A DNA stretch of 32,802 nucleotides from a virus: IMG/VR virus record IMGVR_UViG_3300027906_000073, positions 1 through 32,802 of that record. One strand, given 5' to 3'. A program made the position numbers and the translations under genes. The notes beneath the pieces are model-generated. The model was not told where the DNA came from. It worked only from the letters and a program-made list of their open reading frames with translations, and searched no databases. Positions 7,991 to 16,144 of the stretch are shown in pieces (within the stretch, counting starts at the first letter, position 1; each line of letters opens with the position of its first letter).

Positions 7991-8242
7991 CTATTTTTTT
8001 ATGCGTTTGGATAATTTACCAATTGCTTTTTTTTCAATTTGCGAAACTCTAACTAGTGAAATTCCGAGTCTCTTGGAGATCTCGTCTAGTGTCATATTAC
8101 CGTTTTTATATATAGAAACCAGAGAACAATTTAAATCAGCTGAATAATCTATGAACATTCTGCACTCAGTACGATTACACACTTGACCAGTGTGGAGACA
8201 CTCTTCTGCGCACTGGGGTAATCCTTTTTTACTATTCTCCAT
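7991..8242 (-). CDS. Small Cys-rich protein with sigma70 region 4-type helix-turn-helix
   Basis: 83 residues from ATG 8242, chosen because AAGGA lies six bases upstream; the frame is open to 8281. The N-terminal half carries C11, C15, C22, C27 and C39 (CAEECLHTGQVC, then TEC, DLNC), which could bind a metal. Residues 49-74 (NMTLDEISKRLGISLVRVSQIE) match sigma70 region 4, the -35-recognising helix-turn-helix, including the RVSQIE recognition helix. There is no region 2, so it cannot be a complete sigma factor. It could be a transcription regulator acting on host RNA polymerase, perhaps for late genes. The start overlaps the end of the upstream RHH-like gene. Confidence 0.75.
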   Translation of the reverse strand: MENSKKGLPQCAEECLHTGQVCNRTECRMFIDYSADLNCSLVSIYKNGNMTLDEISKRLGISLVRVSQIEKKAIGKLSKRIKK

Positions 8243-8573
8243 GATTATCCTTGTCATTCGTGGCAAACTCAATAACATCAAATATATCTTGGCGGTCTTG
8301 ATCTGAAAGTGCTAAATCTTTCATCAATTCTTGCCCAGTGATGATTTCTTTTTTTGAATTTTTAATTTTTCTTTTACCCATGGTTCTCTCCTCTTGTTTA
8401 ATATGACTCACAACTTCTGTCATTAGTGGGTCACCTTGTATATATAATTTTAATATAGCTTCAAAAAATTGACTTTGTTGAAGGCCGTCATATTTTAACC
8501 TTATTTTTAAATCTACTGACTCTTTCTCATAACATCTAAAAACGAAAGTCACATTTTTATCTGGGTCTCTCAT
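8232..8573 (-). CDS. Hypothetical protein, possible ribbon-helix-helix regulator
   Basis: 113 residues. The first 45 (NVTFVFRCYEKESVDLKIRL, then a YDGLQQSQFFEAILKLYI helix) have the strand-helix-helix pattern of ribbon-helix-helix DNA-binding proteins. The centre is basic (GKRKIKNSKKE) and the end acidic. Confidence in the fold is limited. ATG 8573 overlaps the stop of the upstream GMP reductase/IMPDH-like gene (ATGA), so it is co-translated. Confidence 0.55.
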   Translation of the reverse strand: MRDPDKNVTFVFRCYEKESVDLKIRLKYDGLQQSQFFEAILKLYIQGDPLMTEVVSHIKQEERTMGKRKIKNSKKEIITGQELMKDLALSDQDRQDIFDVIEFATNDKDNHGE

Positions 8574-9616
8574 TTTGCTAAGATGTGTGTCTTACTCTCT
8601 CCAAGTCCCGAGGAAGTTTGTCTGATGAAGACTGCTCTTGCTCTCAACTCTGAAAGGTTGCGCGCACCAGAATAAGATAATCCTGATTTAATATTCCTGT
8701 GTAGATTAGACAATATCTCCTCCACAGAACCCTTGTATGGAATTGTTGTGGAGACCCCCTCCAGAGATCGAGCTTCTCCTCTCCAGGCAATCTGAGCTTC
8801 TGGAGATGCCATTCCTCTATAGATTTTGTAGTGCTTGTTTTCTGTCGAAGAATAAATTTCGCCGGGAGATTCGCGGGTGCCAGCGAGCATTGACCCAAGC
8901 ATAACCATGTCGGCGCCGGCGGCCAAAGACTTCACGACATCGCCCGCGTTTTTGATGCCTCCGTCTGCTATGATAGCTGCGTCGCCGGCGTCGCGACAAT
9001 CGAACACAGATTGCAAAGTAGGTACGCCATGGCCTGTTTGGATTCTGGTTGAACAAATAGAGCCTCCTCCAATTCCTACCCTTACTGCATCAGCGCCCCA
9101 GCTGGACAAATCAACATACCCCTCAGGAGTCGCGACATTGCCAGCTATCAGGGTGATTCCAGAAGAAAAATTATCTTTGGCGGATTTAAGTGCCCTCTCT
9201 ACTAATGAATGATGACCGTGCGCGACATCAATGCATAGAATCTTAACTCCAGAAGATACAAGAGCTCTTGATCTTTGTAAAAAGTCCGGGCCAACACCGA
9301 CCGCGGCTGAAATATTGTTTATGCCCGAAGAAGAAGCCTCTTCAAGCTCTGCTGCAATATTGTGTACTACAGAACACTGCTCTTCTATTGAGTTGTAGCG
9401 ATGCACTATGCCCAACCCACCTGATTTGATCATCGTTATGGCCATTGTGGATTCCGTCACAGTATCCATTGGACTGGAAATCACAGGCAACCTAAAAGAT
9501 CTCTTGCCTGTCGAATCTAAAATGCAGGATATATCTATCTCTTTTCTGCTGTTAATGTTGCTCTTTTGCGGCTTCAAAAGAACGTCATCGAAACACACAG
9601 CCTCTTTAAACATCAT
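8570..9616 (-). CDS. GMP reductase / IMP dehydrogenase family enzyme without CBS domains
   Basis: A TIM-barrel purine nucleotide oxidoreductase of 348 residues from ATG 9616 (AAAGGG upstream; a GTG at 9643 also opens the frame). Motifs are FDDVLLKP near the N-terminus, LPVISSPMDTVTE, AGNVATPEG, GIGGGSICSTRIQTG with catalytic C188 and T190, IADGGIKNAGD, MLGSMLAG and YRGMASPEAQ. The two regulatory CBS domains of standard IMP dehydrogenase are absent. The short active-site lid EARSLEG (E281) aligns with the E-x-R-x-x-E-G lid of GMP reductases, while the C-terminal GLGESKTHIL resembles IMP dehydrogenases. It would interconvert IMP/XMP or GMP/IMP in the cytoplasm. Direction cannot be settled here. 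It sits with dUTPase in a nucleotide-metabolism cluster. Confidence 0.88.
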   Translation of the reverse strand: MMFKEAVCFDDVLLKPQKSNINSRKEIDISCILDSTGKRSFRLPVISSPMDTVTESTMAITMIKSGGLGIVHRYNSIEEQCSVVHNIAAELEEASSSGINNISAAVGVGPDFLQRSRALVSSGVKILCIDVAHGHHSLVERALKSAKDNFSSGITLIAGNVATPEGYVDLSSWGADAVRVGIGGGSICSTRIQTGHGVPTLQSVFDCRDAGDAAIIADGGIKNAGDVVKSLAAGADMVMLGSMLAGTRESPGEIYSSTENKHYKIYRGMASPEAQIAWRGEARSLEGVSTTIPYKGSVEEILSNLHRNIKSGLSYSGARNLSELRARAVFIRQTSSGLGESKTHILAK

Positions 9617-9854
9617 CTTCTGCCCTTTCGTTGGGAACTCCACAACAATCTGTGCAAATTAAATCAATGTTGCTTGACTCTTTGTCAATGTGCCAGTCAT
9701 CGATGTTTTCTCCAGGATGTGGAGAACGGTCGCACATGGAACACTTTACTTGCTTCTTAAAGTTTTTCATCGTCTCCTTAAAGTGTTTCATAAACTGTTT
9801 TCGGGTGGCCACAAATTTCTTTCTTTTTAACTTTCTAGCAAAACTAGCCATCAT
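9606..9854 (-). CDS. Small basic zinc-ribbon-like protein
   Basis: 82 residues. The first 38 are very basic and helical (KLKRKKFVATRKQFMKHFK, then KNFKKQVK), followed by CSMC (C38-C41), a HPGENIDDWHI segment and CTDC near residues 68-71. The paired CxxC motifs suggest one zinc site. Similar small proteins occur in marine phages, but I know no function. ATG ATG at 9854/9851 follows CAGGAGATAA, and the start overlaps the dUTPase stop, so translation is coupled. Confidence 0.65.
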   Translation of the reverse strand: MMASFARKLKRKKFVATRKQFMKHFKETMKNFKKQVKCSMCDRSPHPGENIDDWHIDKESSNIDLICTDCCGVPNERAEDDV

Positions 9855-10312
9855 TTATCTCCTGTGGACCCTAGGGCCCCATCGGCGCGGCTAGTTTCTC
9901 CAATGTAAATCTTTCCGTCATCCACCTCGAATAAAGACGGTTTTTCAATTCTGACAAACACGCCTTGTGCAATTTTTTCTCCTGATTCGATAAAATTAGT
10001 ATTGGTACCAATGTTGTGAAGGTTGACAAATATTTCGCCCGTATAACCCTCGTCGACGACACAGGCGCCTGTGATCAGGTTTCGCTTACTGGCGATTCCT
10101 GATTTGTTCATAATTTGCAACATACAATCAGATGGTACTTCCATCTTAATTCCTGTTGGTAATAAAACGCTTTCACCAGGCTCGATACCTAAGATTTGTT
10201 TTTCTTCTGGACAGAAAAACAAATCCATACCAGCGTCCGTGTCGTGTGCACGAATCGGAAGTTTTGCGCTGCTCCTTACTCTATAGACTTTAACACTATT
10301 GTTGGCTCTCAT
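9851..10312 (-). CDS. dut: Trimeric dUTPase (dUTP diphosphatase)
   Basis: 153 residues with all five motifs of trimeric dUTPases in order: DAGMDLF, MNKSGIASKRNL, GACVVDEGYTGEIFVNLHN with the catalytic Asp, GEKIAQGV, and the C-terminal phosphate-binding arm RADGALGSTG. It converts dUTP to dUMP and diphosphate, keeping uracil out of phage DNA and supplying thymidylate precursor. A GTG at 10318 opens the same frame, but the strong AAAGGAGGT lies six bases before ATG 10312, and that ATG shares its A with the upstream stop (TGATG), so 10312 is the start. Length is normal for the family. Confidence 0.95.
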   Translation of the reverse strand: MRANNSVKVYRVRSSAKLPIRAHDTDAGMDLFFCPEEKQILGIEPGESVLLPTGIKMEVPSDCMLQIMNKSGIASKRNLITGACVVDEGYTGEIFVNLHNIGTNTNFIESGEKIAQGVFVRIEKPSLFEVDDGKIYIGETSRADGALGSTGDK

Positions 10313-10956
10313 CAGCACACCTCCTTTGAAGCTAAATCCTTTTCTTCTAACAGAGTGTACGTAAAGTTATTTTCAAACTTATCTGCAGCATGATTACAGG
10401 TGTCCATAAATTCATAAAAATCCACACTAGATTGAAACACTTGACAGCCTGCGGATACACCTCCTGTGTACTCTCTTTCGTCAGGGCCCCAGTGGCGATG
10501 GATATTTATGCCGAACATGCCGCGTTCTTTGGCGCCACCGGTATCTGCTTTTGAGTCTCTATTATTGTCTCTCCAGACTTCCACTTCGCCTCCGCGTTGG
10601 ACGAGAGCAGTATACTTTCTCTTCCCGCCATGAGTACCGACTTGGTATACTGATCTGTATTGTCCCGGAATGAGTATAGCGGCGCCTTTATGTCTCACAC
10701 TCTTAAGTGGTCGACGGAGTAGGTTTGGCCCGGGCTCGGTGGTTGCTGGATAGACATCGCAAACCCACTCTCCTTTTATTTTATATAGTACACTTAGAAA
10801 GTCGTCAAACTTTGACACATCACCGGAGTCGTTTCTTACTCCCACAATATTCAAATTGTAATCTCCTCTCTCAAAGAATACATATCCCTTTTCTGAAAGG
10901 GCTTTTTTGTATTGTTCTACCATAACTTTGGCAGAAAGTCCTGTTAGTCTTGCCAT
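10312..10956 (-). CDS. L,D-transpeptidase-like (YkuD-type) protein, endolysin candidate
   Basis: 214 residues. The C-terminal half has FGINIHRHWG (H153, H155) followed by GGVSAGCQVF (S168, C171). This His plus SxGC layout is that of the YkuD/L,D-transpeptidase catalytic site. An N-terminal helix and a beta-rich region with HKGAAILIPGQYR precede it. No signal peptide is visible, so it would need a holin or similar to reach peptidoglycan. In phages such proteins may cut or modify the cell wall; whether this one is a lysin, a virion protein or something else is inference. ATG 10956 has AAAGGAG upstream; the end overlaps dut. Confidence 0.62.
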   Translation of the reverse strand: MARLTGLSAKVMVEQYKKALSEKGYVFFERGDYNLNIVGVRNDSGDVSKFDDFLSVLYKIKGEWVCDVYPATTEPGPNLLRRPLKSVRHKGAAILIPGQYRSVYQVGTHGGKRKYTALVQRGGEVEVWRDNNRDSKADTGGAKERGMFGINIHRHWGPDEREYTGGVSAGCQVFQSSVDFYEFMDTCNHAADKFENNFTYTLLEEKDLASKEVC

Positions 10957-10969
10957 TCTGTTTTCTCCT

Positions 10970-13534
10970 TTATGCTAATAGCTTAAACATTTTTCTCATA
11001 CTAAATGTTGAAAAGCCCCACTGCTGGTTATAATTTAACCTTGCCATATAGGGTCTGTTGAGCTGAACTATGTCCCTTTCAGGGTCAACTCCCCAGCATC
11101 GAATTATTGTCATTTCGTTATTGTCGTCAATCACCTTTACAACATAAAAATTCTTACCGTTCTTTGATTTTTTCAACTTACATTCTCTAGGAATAAACCA
11201 CGTAACACCAAGCTCTGGGTCGAACTCTGAAATGGGTGGCACGTAAAGTTCATCCAACTTTTGTCGCACTCTTGGGGTTACGACTGCGTTTATGGGAAAA
11301 ACACCCGTTAAGTTAACTAAGTGTTCTAGCTTCTCCTCTTCTGAGAAATCTCCCTCTGGTTCGTACTTTTTAATATTTTCAATCAGGTTTTTTTCTTTCC
11401 TTGGGCGGTCTTCGGCGACTGCGGCATAAAAGTGTGCAAGACCAGTAAACCTATCATCAATAAGATCATTCATTGCTTGACCCAGCGTCAAAGCGTGAAT
11501 CGACTTCTTGTTCAGTTTGGAATAAATAATTTCCGGATGAAACAAGAAATCTTCAATCGTATTGAATGGTCTATGTTCAATAATTTGTTCAATGGCTTTG
11601 ATACCCAATCCCTTGATAGATGACAGAGGTTGAATGAGTGTCTTCCCATCCTCACTGATTTCCCAATTGACACCCGAGGTGTTAACATTCAAAGGTTCGA
11701 CACTATACCCCAAGGACTTGGCTGTTGCAATTGCGCGCTCTTTCCGCGTTTCAGGTTCCTTGTCTAGAAAAGCTGCTAGCCACTCCGCAGGATAATAGTT
11801 AAGAAGATAAGCACACTGATAAGACAACACACAATAGGAAACAGCGTGAGACTTATTGAAACCATAGCCTGAAAAGTATTCAAAAGTTTCCCAAAGCTCT
11901 CTGGCTTCATAATCTTTCATCCCTTTCTCAACGCAGCCGCGCTTGAACTTGTCAAAAATCTTGTCTTTCTGAATTTGAATTTCACCAGTACCCTTCTTAG
12001 TAAGAAGTTTTCTGAGCTTGTTGCCCTCATCCAGAGACAGATCCTTGCCTAGTTTGTGAGCCAACATAGCAATCTGCTCCTGGAAAATAAGGAAACCATA
12101 TGTTTCTTCAGTTACTTCGCGGACATGGTTGTTAATATATTCTACGTCCCCTGGGTTTGACTTGGCACCAATGTATTTCCTGTCCACTCCCGCGCCTAAT
12201 GGGCCAGGGCGGTAGATAGAAGTGATAGCTGACAAGTCAATGATGTTGTCTGGCTTCGCATTCTTACAGAACGACTGGGCCCCGGTTTCTGTAAATTGGA
12301 AGATACCGGCCCACTTGCCTTTATGAAAGATGTTTTGCCAAACTTCCTTGTCATCCAAATTAATCTTTTCTGGGTGGAGATTTTTATCGTAGAAATCCTT
12401 AATGTCTGCAAACGTGGGATCCTCCATTCCGTGATGTCGTCTAAGGATGCGATCGATGGCACCTTCGAGCATACGAAGAGAAGCTAGCCCAAGAATATCG
12501 AACTTGATGAAGCCCATCGGTTCAAGGTGTCTCACGTTCATACCCTCAGACCAAGGTGTTTGTCTTACCCCCCCTGAGTTAATAAGCGGCATCCACTGGT
12601 CTAAGTTTTCCCCCACCACAACTCCGCCAGCATGGCGGGAAGCTGATCTAGTCTGGCCGTATAGTTTCTCGATATGAGTTTTAATGTTCGGGTACTTAGT
12701 CAAAAAGGCCTGTAGGGACTCAGAGAACTCCATCAACTCTTCAAACGTAGGAGCATAGACACCGGAAGTAATTCCGTGCTTTGCCTTGGCCCTTGGCGTT
12801 GCTTCGTAAACCATCTTGCTAGTTACATTGTTAACTTCTGTAAATTCGATACCGTAGAACTTTGAGATATCCTTGATAAGAGACCGCAACTGAAGAGTGT
12901 TCCAGTTAGTAATTGGTACAACTGAATTGTCCCCCCATTGATCAATTAAGATCTCTTTCAAAACCATCGGGTCAGACACATCATAGTCAATATCCGGATA
13001 TCCAGATCCACCTTTAGTCAGGAATCTTTCAAATTGAAGCCCGTACTTAATCGGGTCAACTTGCGTGATATTCAAAACATATGCAACGAGTGATCCAGCG
13101 GCCGAGCCGCGGCCGGCGCCGACTAGTTGTCGGTCGACGGCGACGTCTGCAATAGACTTCATAGTTAAAAAGTATTTTGAGAAACCGCGGTTTTCGATGA
13201 CGTTGACCTCGTGTTTCAGGCGGTCTACATACTCTTGCCTACCTTGGAGCCCAAGCGATCTAAGACCTTCGACGCATAATGCGGCCAGCGTCTGGCCGGC
13301 TGTGGACCCCTCAGGTACGACGAAATCTGGCAGGCGCACTGTATTATCTGGCAGGAAGGTCTCTATGCGATCGTGGGCTATCTTGTGTGTCCTGGCGATT
13401 GAATCTTTTACGATCTTGTCATCATATTCTACACCACACTCCTTGGAGTATTTAAGATAAGATTCCCACATTTGGTCTCCGTTCTTGGGATACAACTCAT
13501 AACCTACCTCTTGTAAAGTTCCCTGTCTTTCCAT
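10970..13534 (-). CDS. dnaE: DNA polymerase III alpha-like (family C) polymerase, palm/fingers/C-terminal part
   Basis: 854 residues covering the family C polymerase after the PHP domain. Key motifs: GAGRGSAAGSLVAYVLNITQ, the catalytic PDIDYD (D181, D183) and KFDILGL with the third Asp D346, matching E. coli D401, D403 and D555. Further along are YRPGPLGAG, FNKSHAVSYC, a helix-hairpin-helix (GLGIKAIEQII) and a C-terminal OB-like region. The PHP domain is encoded by the separate upstream ORF in another frame, overlapping by 31 bases. ATG 13534 has no Shine-Dalgarno, so translation may depend on coupling or frameshifting. Catalytic residues look intact, so it should be active and is a plausible replicase beside the family A enzyme. 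Confidence 0.92.
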   Translation of the reverse strand: MERQGTLQEVGYELYPKNGDQMWESYLKYSKECGVEYDDKIVKDSIARTHKIAHDRIETFLPDNTVRLPDFVVPEGSTAGQTLAALCVEGLRSLGLQGRQEYVDRLKHEVNVIENRGFSKYFLTMKSIADVAVDRQLVGAGRGSAAGSLVAYVLNITQVDPIKYGLQFERFLTKGGSGYPDIDYDVSDPMVLKEILIDQWGDNSVVPITNWNTLQLRSLIKDISKFYGIEFTEVNNVTSKMVYEATPRAKAKHGITSGVYAPTFEELMEFSESLQAFLTKYPNIKTHIEKLYGQTRSASRHAGGVVVGENLDQWMPLINSGGVRQTPWSEGMNVRHLEPMGFIKFDILGLASLRMLEGAIDRILRRHHGMEDPTFADIKDFYDKNLHPEKINLDDKEVWQNIFHKGKWAGIFQFTETGAQSFCKNAKPDNIIDLSAITSIYRPGPLGAGVDRKYIGAKSNPGDVEYINNHVREVTEETYGFLIFQEQIAMLAHKLGKDLSLDEGNKLRKLLTKKGTGEIQIQKDKIFDKFKRGCVEKGMKDYEARELWETFEYFSGYGFNKSHAVSYCVLSYQCAYLLNYYPAEWLAAFLDKEPETRKERAIATAKSLGYSVEPLNVNTSGVNWEISEDGKTLIQPLSSIKGLGIKAIEQIIEHRPFNTIEDFLFHPEIIYSKLNKKSIHALTLGQAMNDLIDDRFTGLAHFYAAVAEDRPRKEKNLIENIKKYEPEGDFSEEEKLEHLVNLTGVFPINAVVTPRVRQKLDELYVPPISEFDPELGVTWFIPRECKLKKSKNGKNFYVVKVIDDNNEMTIIRCWGVDPERDIVQLNRPYMARLNYNQQWGFSTFSMRKMFKLLA

Positions 13535-14337
13535 ACATCAGCATTATAATAATGTGAATCTGCAGTTGATATAAGTTCGATGCCGAACTCTTGATGCATT
13601 TGAATAATATATTGATTCAAATCATGTTGTTCTGGGACATTGTTCCACTGCAATTCGCCATACCACCGGTCGCCGAATATTGTCTGCATCTTTTGAGTTG
13701 TCTCTCTCATCGCGTGTAATATTGCGTCCGGACCAACCTCGCGGTTTTCCCAATAATTGCCTGCATAGACACCGCCGAGACAAGCGGATGCTGCTAGCAC
13801 CCCCTCATTGTGTTTTTGAAGCATGTTGTAGTCAACGCGGGGGTATCGATAAAAATTATCGCCCGAATAAGATTCGGATATCATTTTGAATATATTTTGC
13901 AAACCTGTTTGGTTCATAGCTAGCAAAATCAAGTGTCTCCTCCTGTTGAGGACGGACTTGATTTTCTTCTTTGAAGCACCTTCGTTCTCCACAGTTGTAC
14001 CAGATTTATCGGCTTCGTAGTCAGATTTCTTTTTGGCGGCGGCTTTTATGTCATCATATTCTTTCTTCCACTTCTTTACAGAGGGAATAAAATATGCCTC
14101 ACAGCCGAAAATGGGCTTAAATTCTTTACCCTGATTGTGCATTTTTTTTGCGTGCAAAACTTGCCATGCTAACCCATTCATGTTCCCATGATCAGTCAAG
14201 GCTAGAGAATCCATTCCGTTTTCATACGCAAAATCCATGTGTTCTGGTGGATATCCCAGCGCGTCGAAGGGCGATCCGGCGACGGAATGTGCATGCAGCC
14301 CGACAAAGGGAATTTTACTTTTTGTTCTAGATTTCAT
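13504..14337 (-). CDS. PHP-domain (N-terminal) part of DNA polymerase III alpha
   Basis: 277 residues matching the N-terminal PHP domain of bacterial DNA polymerase III alpha: FVGLHAHSVAGSPFDALG (H15, H17), LALTDHGNMNG (D49, H50), IFGCEAYFI, a charged Lys/Asp-rich insertion at about 90-125, HLILLAMNQTG, and STADSHYY near the end, equivalent to TNDVHY. The metal-binding His/Asp residues are present, so a metal-dependent proofreading or structural role is possible. It stops at TAG 13504-13506 just where the polymerase module should continue; that module follows in the -1 frame. The start overlaps the end of the upstream 67-residue gene by 11 bases. Confidence 0.88.
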   Translation of the reverse strand: MKSRTKSKIPFVGLHAHSVAGSPFDALGYPPEHMDFAYENGMDSLALTDHGNMNGLAWQVLHAKKMHNQGKEFKPIFGCEAYFIPSVKKWKKEYDDIKAAAKKKSDYEADKSGTTVENEGASKKKIKSVLNRRRHLILLAMNQTGLQNIFKMISESYSGDNFYRYPRVDYNMLQKHNEGVLAASACLGGVYAGNYWENREVGPDAILHAMRETTQKMQTIFGDRWYGELQWNNVPEQHDLNQYIIQMHQEFGIELISTADSHYYNADVWKDRELYKR

Positions 14338-14530
14338 CTACTAATTCTTTCATTTCTTTTATTGAGTCAAAGAGGGCTTCTTTCACTGCCTCTCTCTCTG
14401 TTTCGAACATCTCAATTATAAACCTTTGTTGCTCATTTGTCAAGAAAATATATGCATCAGGAAAATTAACATCAGATTTGATATGGTACGATAATTGATT
14501 GTATACTTTTTCTAAATATTTTTCACTCAT
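14327..14530 (-). CDS. Small hypothetical protein
   Basis: 67 residues, mostly helical and acidic, not recognised. It has no membrane segment or cysteines. ATG 14530 is preceded by CAAGGAG with suitable spacing, and its 3' end overlaps the PHP-domain gene while its 5' end overlaps the upstream gene by eight bases, so it is a genuine member of the operon. Confidence 0.6.
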   Translation of the reverse strand: MSEKYLEKVYNQLSYHIKSDVNFPDAYIFLTNEQQRFIIEMFETEREAVKEALFDSIKEMKELVDEI

Positions 14531-15377
14531 GGTTCTCCTTGTTTTTTAAAAAATATGGCTTCATAAACTGTCTTCCGGGTCGAGACAGGGTCAAATTCGA
14601 TGAATAAAAATTTTTTAGAGACTCCCATGTTGATAACTCATAGTAATCTTCTATTTCTATTTTTTTATTTACATCTATTATATCAATATTAAATATTTTG
14701 TCAAGCTTAAAATCCTTACTTGACCATCTTTCTTTTATCGGCAAAGAAGGGTTGCCGGCGGTGCACTCGCTCTTTATGTTCCACTTAAATTTTGGCCAAT
14801 CTTCTGGAAAGAATGTGAAACCAAGATATTTATTTTCTCTCACTGTCTTGTTGTCGTGTGAAAGAAAGAAAGACTCGGAGCCACGAATCGATGATCGATG
14901 ACCCCTTACTATCTTTGGTTCGTAAATTCCGTATGGAAAAGAAACATAATATTTTGTTGGGGTAACCCACCTACTTACCTTGTCGGATATTTGAAAAGCC
15001 GTTAAGGATCCGTGCAGTATGGACCAGCCCAGAGAGTCTCTTCTGTTTCTGTCTTTTTGTGAAATAGGTGTATAATAAACCGGAATCCACTTCTGGTGAT
15101 AATCCTTCCTCTTTACAAAGTCCTTTTCTTCGAAATACCTAGGGGACATTACATAATCCCCTATTCTTTTCTTGACTAATGGGGCAGTGTCATCATTACA
15201 CACTACCCAGATTGTATCGCACCCAGCGAGTGCGCATTCATAAACCGATCTCTCGACGGCGAGCATCCCTTCTCTCAGTGGCTGTACGTAGTCTGGCCAT
15301 GGATGGTCGAAGGAGTTCTGCCACCCTGAGAGGGGGATTATTCCCGCTAGGTTGCGGCCATGTGGAGCCGGCGTCAC
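14523..15377 (-). CDS. Phage protein with nucleotidyltransferase-like N-terminus
   Basis: 284 residues, GTG start at 15377 preceded by AAAGGAAG with eight-base spacing and overlapping the upstream stop as GTGA. The N-terminus has LAGIIPLSGWQN, PLREGMLAVERSVYEC and ALAGCDTIWVVCNDD, which looks like the Rossmann-like nucleotide-binding start of sugar-nucleotide transferases (GT-A fold). The GxGxR-type signature is altered. Later parts (VYYTPISQKDRNRRDS, GWSILHG) are conserved-looking but unknown. Similar proteins occur in marine phages. An NTP-transferase activity is uncertain. It pairs with the next upstream gene. Confidence 0.55.
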   Translation of the reverse strand: MTPAPHGRNLAGIIPLSGWQNSFDHPWPDYVQPLREGMLAVERSVYECALAGCDTIWVVCNDDTAPLVKKRIGDYVMSPRYFEEKDFVKRKDYHQKWIPVYYTPISQKDRNRRDSLGWSILHGSLTAFQISDKVSRWVTPTKYYVSFPYGIYEPKIVRGHRSSIRGSESFFLSHDNKTVRENKYLGFTFFPEDWPKFKWNIKSECTAGNPSLPIKERWSSKDFKLDKIFNIDIIDVNKKIEIEDYYELSTWESLKNFYSSNLTLSRPGRQFMKPYFLKNKENHE

Positions 15378-16144
15378 TGAAACACTTCCTTTAAGTTTAG
15401 TTTCAAAAACTTTATATTCTCAGAATCTAAATAAATGTTTCTATCCCTCTCTGTAACTACTCTATTTTTGTGGACAACTTTTGGCTTTCTAAATTTGGGC
15501 GCGCCGCTTTTATAAAGTTTCATAAAATTTCCTTTTACACCAATATACTCCAGATACCTCTTGACGGCGAAGCGTACCATAGAATCTGAATATTCAAAAT
15601 CTTGCAAATTCTCTCTCGTTAATATGGACTGGACAACACAATCTGTTACATACGTCGCTCCGTCTACGCGGTCAGAAGTGTAAAAATGTATTTCCGAAGC
15701 AAATGATTCCAGCTTTTCAATTTTTGGTTTTAAATAGCTATGCTTTGCTCCAAGGTTCGATAGCTCAAAATCGTCATGTACCACATAATCGAACCCCCGG
15801 GGGTCTACTACTTCATTGTCCAGCTCTAGACCAGTTGGGTCAAAAATTTCGCAAAAATTGAAACAGTATTCAAAATTTTCTGATTTTGATGATATTTTTA
15901 TTTTTTCGTTAGTTATTCTTGCTTTTTCGAAATCATGACATGTAATCAGTTTACCCTGCATTGACAACAAGAGTAATGCTCTTGACCAAATGAAATCTAC
16001 CCTGTCTGACCCAAAAATACGGAATGGTGCGGTTTCAAAAAACAAGGGAGGGCGTTTTGCGTTATATAAAAAATAACTGTCGTTCACTATAGAATATAGA
16101 GCAGCGGTGATATCACTACCTACTGTTACCTTATCTAGAAGCAT
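15374..16144 (-). CDS. Hypothetical phage protein
   Basis: 256 residues, not recognised. It begins LDKVTVGSDITAALYSI, has PPLFFETAPFRIFGSDRVDF, and a basic, Lys/Arg-rich C-terminus (KFRKPKVVHKNRVVTERDR). No signal peptide, membrane helix or known catalytic motif is visible. The stop overlaps the GTG start of the nucleotidyltransferase-like gene, so the two may work together. The start lies inside the end of the lipoprotein gene, ten bases of overlap, with TTAGGA just upstream. Confidence 0.6.
   Translation of the reverse strand: MLLDKVTVGSDITAALYSIVNDSYFLYNAKRPPLFFETAPFRIFGSDRVDFIWSRALLLLSMQGKLITCHDFEKARITNEKIKISSKSENFEYCFNFCEIFDPTGLELDNEVVDPRGFDYVVHDDFELSNLGAKHSYLKPKIEKLESFASEIHFYTSDRVDGATYVTDCVVQSILTRENLQDFEYSDSMVRFAVKRYLEYIGVKGNFMKLYKSGAPKFRKPKVVHKNRVVTERDRNIYLDSENIKFLKLNLKEVFQ

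Noticed and set aside
13504-13534. Programmed -1 frameshift by a classical slippery heptamer in Pol III alpha
   Set aside because: The frame offset fits -1, but no in-phase X-XXY-YYZ heptamer is visible in the overlap, so I report the split but not the mechanism.
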